Source: Myxococcales bacterium (GTDB lineage: Bacteria > Desulfobacterota_B > Binatia > UBA1149 > SPBQ01). Taken from it: a DNA stretch of 7,209 nucleotides. Shown here in pieces: positions 4,959 to 7,209 of the stretch. The first letter of the stretch is position 1, and each line of letters begins with the position of its first letter. The translations under genes were made by a program, and so were the position numbers. The stretch spans positions 1 to 7,209 of the forward strand of contig SPBQ01000116.1 in NCBI GenBank assembly GCA_004525875.1, given 5' to 3'. The notes under the pieces are model-generated. The model was not told where the DNA came from, did not search any database, and worked only from the letters and a program-made list of their open reading frames with translations.

Positions 4959-6422
4959 ATGAGCCAGACGGCAGAAAGCGCGGCGGTAGCCGCCGCCACC
5001 GGAGAAGCGGAGCGGACGCGTGCGTGGTGGGTCGATGCATGGCGCTCGAGTCTGCGCGAGGACAGCTACGAGATATCCCGCGTGGAGGGTGAGATCCCGC
5101 GCGAGATCCACGGCACGCTTTACCGCAACGGCCCCTCGCAGAAGATCCTCCCCGAGCAGGGCTACGAGGCGCTCCACCTCTTCGACGGCGACGCCCTCGT
5201 CCACGCATTCCGCTTCGACGACGGCAAGGCCCACTACACCGGCCGCTTCGTCGAGAGCGATTGCTACAAGGCCGAGCAGGCCGCGGGCCGCTACTGCATG
5301 AACGGCGTAGGCGTCCAGGCCGACGAGCCTCTCGAGGAGTTCCCGATCCGCGAGCAGCACAACACGAACGTCGTCTGGCACGGCGACCGGCTGATGGCGA
5401 TGGTCGAGAACTCGTGGCCCTATCAGCTCGACCCGCGCACGCTCGCGCCCATCGGCAAGACCGATCTTGGTGCCACGCAGCTGGGCATGTCGGTGACGGC
5501 CCACCCGAAGATCGACGGCAAGACCGGTCAGATGGTGATTCACGGTTACCAGCCGTTCGAGCCGTACGTCCAGTGGTACACGATCGAGCCGGACGGGACC
5601 TGCTCTCTTGCCGAGGCCGTCGACGAGGTGCCGTACTCGACGATGATGCACGACGTTGCCATCACGGAGAACTACATCATCTTCCTGCTCACGCCTGTGA
5701 TCATGGACGGCGAGGGTCTGATGTCGGGCAAGTCGTTTGCGCAGTGTGTGACCTGGCAGCCCGAGCGCGGGCTCAAGTTCGGTGTGAAGCAGCGCGAAGT
5801 CGGCTCGCCGATGCAGTGGTTCGACTCGCCGGATGTGGGCTACATCTTCCATCCGGGCAACGCCTACGAGGACGGCGGCAAGATCGTCATGGACGCGTGC
5901 ACCTATGAGGACGGCGGTGCGTTGCTGGAGACGCTGCGGACGTTCCGTGCGGGTCGGACCGCCGAGGACTGGTATGCGCGGCCCTATCTGTACGAGATGG
6001 ACCTCGAGAGCGGGCGGTGTACGTCGACCCGACTCGACGAACGTGCGGCCGAATTCCCGCGCCTGGACGATCGGCTGATCGGTCGGCGCAACCGCTTCGG
6101 CTACGCCCTGCGCGGCCGCGGCGGCGACGCCGACCAGGTCTGGTCCGTGCTGGTTCGTTACGATCGCGAAGGCGGAGCGTCCAGCGCCCACGACTTCGGC
6201 CGCGGCTGCTGGCCGAGCGAGCCGGTATTCGTGCCGCGCGCGCCCGATGCCGCCGAGGACGACGGCTTCGTCCTGTGCACCGTGTACGACGGTCCGAACG
6301 ACGCTTCTTTCCTTGCCGTGCTCGACGCGCGCGATCTGCAAGCGGAGCCGCTCGCCAAGGCTCACCTGGAACACAGGATCCCGATGGGCTTCCACGGCAA
6401 CTTCGCGCGGGGCGTCGTCTGA
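4959..6422 (+). CDS. RPE65-family carotenoid/stilbenoid cleavage oxygenase
   Basis: Members of this family use a non-haem Fe(II) held by four histidines to split an alkene bond of carotenoids, apocarotenoids, retinoid-like molecules or lignin-derived stilbenes with O2. The 487-residue protein is full length for a bacterial member. The four iron ligands are all visible on successive propeller blades: H182 in VTAHPKID, H231 in TMMHDVAIT, H298 in IFHPGNAYEDG and H479 in GFHGNF near the C-terminus. Other family marks are GTLYRNGPS (52-60), HLFDGDALVHAFRFDDGK (73-90) and QHNTNVVWHGDRLMAMVE (133-150). There is no signal peptide. The substrate cannot be read from the sequence. No carotenoid biosynthesis genes are in the window, so a lignostilbene- or apocarotenoid-type substrate taken from outside is as likely as an own carotenoid. 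The tetR gene upstream is a candidate regulator. Confidence 0.94.
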   Translation: MSQTAESAAVAAATGEAERTRAWWVDAWRSSLREDSYEISRVEGEIPREIHGTLYRNGPSQKILPEQGYEALHLFDGDALVHAFRFDDGKAHYTGRFVESDCYKAEQAAGRYCMNGVGVQADEPLEEFPIREQHNTNVVWHGDRLMAMVENSWPYQLDPRTLAPIGKTDLGATQLGMSVTAHPKIDGKTGQMVIHGYQPFEPYVQWYTIEPDGTCSLAEAVDEVPYSTMMHDVAITENYIIFLLTPVIMDGEGLMSGKSFAQCVTWQPERGLKFGVKQREVGSPMQWFDSPDVGYIFHPGNAYEDGGKIVMDACTYEDGGALLETLRTFRAGRTAEDWYARPYLYEMDLESGRCTSTRLDERAAEFPRLDDRLIGRRNRFGYALRGRGGDADQVWSVLVRYDREGGASSAHDFGRGCWPSEPVFVPRAPDAAEDDGFVLCTVYDGPNDASFLAVLDARDLQAEPLAKAHLEHRIPMGFHGNFARGVV

Positions 6423-6432
6423 GCGAAACCGA

Positions 6433-6465
6433 CGGGGCCGGCTGGTGCGCCGCCGGTCGGCCCCG
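6433..6465. terminator. Hairpin between convergent genes, probable bidirectional terminator
   Basis: Bases 6433-6445 pair with 6453-6465 to form a 13-bp stem with a 7-base loop (6446-6452). In rightward RNA all pairs form, including two G-U wobbles (6441/6457 and 6443/6455); in leftward RNA these two become mismatches. It fills almost the whole 43-base gap between the oxygenase stop (6422) and the stop of the convergent hydratase (6466). There is no U-tract, so it may slow or protect transcript ends rather than terminate by itself. Confidence 0.55.
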
Positions 6466-7209
6466 CTACTCGCCGCGAAAGACGGGTTTTCGTTTTTCGA
6501 GGAATGCGCGCTGGGCCTCGCGCGCATCGGCCGTCGGGCGCAGCTGCCGCCCGATCTGCTCCTGGTGCCGGTAGCCGTCCTCGAGCGACAGGTGCAGGAT
6601 CTCCCTGACGCCGCGCCGGGTCTCGCGCACCGCGAGCGGCGCGTTGGCGGCGATCGCGTCGGCGGTCTCGAGCGCGGTGGGCATGAGCCGTTGCGGTTCA
6701 ACGATCCCGTTCAGCAGCCCGAACTGCTCGGCGCGCGCGGCGTCGATCGGCCGGGCGGTGAGCATGAGCTCGTGGGCGTGCGCCCAGCCGATCTGCTTCG
6801 GCAGCAGCACGGTCGTGTTGCCGGTCGGGTAGAGCCCGAGCGCCACTTCCTCCAGCGCGAACGTGGCGTCGGGGACGGCGTAGCGAATCTCCGAGGCGAG
6901 CATCATGTCGAAGCCGCCGGCACGACAGTGGCCGTTGATCGCGCAGATCAGCGGTGTGCGCAGGTCGAAGCCCGCCAGTAAGGCCGTCGCGACGCACCGC
7001 AGGCCCTCGAACTCGACGTCGCTCACGCGTTCTCCGGCCGCCAGCCGCTGGGCGGCGGGAATCGTTTCCTTCATGTCCATGCCGGCGCAGAAAACGCGGT
7101 TGCCCGCGCCCGTGACGACGGCCACGCGCATGTCGTCGTCCTCCGCGACGCGCCGCCACGCGGCGGCGAGCTCGGTCAGCGTCGAGGGATCGAGCGAGTT
7201 GGCGCGCTC
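6466..7209 (-). CDS. Enoyl-CoA hydratase/isomerase family protein (5' end off the window)
   Basis: This is a crotonase-fold enzyme acting on an acyl-CoA thioester, most likely hydrating or isomerising an enoyl-CoA in fatty-acid or aromatic catabolism. 247 codons are visible and the frame runs off the right edge; the first visible residues, ERANSLDPSTLTEL, correspond to the usual 'NALxxxxxxEL' start of the family, so only roughly 15 residues are missing. Oxyanion-hole segments are FCAGMD (visible residues 40-45) and INGHCRAGG (91-99). Glutamates corresponding to the two catalytic ones of rat crotonase are present in LEEVALG (E121) and HELML (E147), supporting hydratase activity. The C-terminus KRKPVFRGE is typical ('EKRxPxF.G'). 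The second oxyanion loop has RAGG rather than GGG, a common variant. An internal ATG at 7131 is not the start. It is convergent with the oxygenase gene. The exact substrate is unknown. Confidence 0.93.
   Translation of the reverse strand, partial: ERANSLDPSTLTELAAAWRRVAEDDDMRVAVVTGAGNRVFCAGMDMKETIPAAQRLAAGERVSDVEFEGLRCVATALLAGFDLRTPLICAINGHCRAGGFDMMLASEIRYAVPDATFALEEVALGLYPTGNTTVLLPKQIGWAHAHELMLTARPIDAARAEQFGLLNGIVEPQRLMPTALETADAIAANAPLAVRETRRGVREILHLSLEDGYRHQEQIGRQLRPTADAREAQRAFLEKRKPVFRGE

Noticed and set aside
4770..6701. A 643-codon open frame on the minus strand opposite the oxygenase gene.
   Set aside because: It is antisense to a clear four-His oxygenase and to the ends of its neighbours. 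Its translation is low-complexity, rich in Arg, Val and Leu with no recognisable domain, as expected for mirrored high-GC coding sequence.

Overview
The window is high-GC bacterial chromosomal DNA with strong G/C bias at third codon positions. It carries eight protein genes plus small regulatory features. I see no RNA genes, CRISPR arrays, insertion sequences or phage genes. The sigma factor/NrsF (DUF1109) pair is mainly a proteobacterial arrangement, so a high-GC proteobacterium or close relative is the best guess; I cannot name a genus.

Left part (1-2929): arsS, the arsenosugar radical SAM enzyme, runs leftwards off the window edge and lacks only its extreme C-terminus. A 337-base non-coding gap separates it from a rightward cluster: an ECF sigma factor, an NrsF-type membrane anti-sigma factor with a CxxC pair, and a small EthD-domain protein. 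The gap holds two outward-facing copies of the same promoter-like pattern, GTAAC(C/G)-N15-CGTA, one facing arsS and one facing the sigma gene. I found this pattern nowhere else in the window. The simplest reading is that the sigma factor controls itself and arsS, placing organoarsenical synthesis under a thiol- or metal-responsive sigma/anti-sigma switch. This is the most interesting point of the window and remains an inference.

Middle part (2979-4831): a leftward pair, an NTF2/SnoaL-like protein followed by pdxH (pyridoxamine 5'-phosphate oxidase), is divergent from a TetR-family regulator. Between them is an AT-rich segment (about 30% GC) with a TTGACA box and alternating GTAAA/TTTAC half-sites, a likely autoregulatory operator.

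Right part (4959-7209): a full-length RPE65-type carotenoid/stilbene cleavage oxygenase with all four iron-binding histidines lies downstream of tetR. It is convergent with an enoyl-CoA hydratase/isomerase gene whose 5' end is off the right edge. A 13-bp hairpin fills the gap between the two stop codons.
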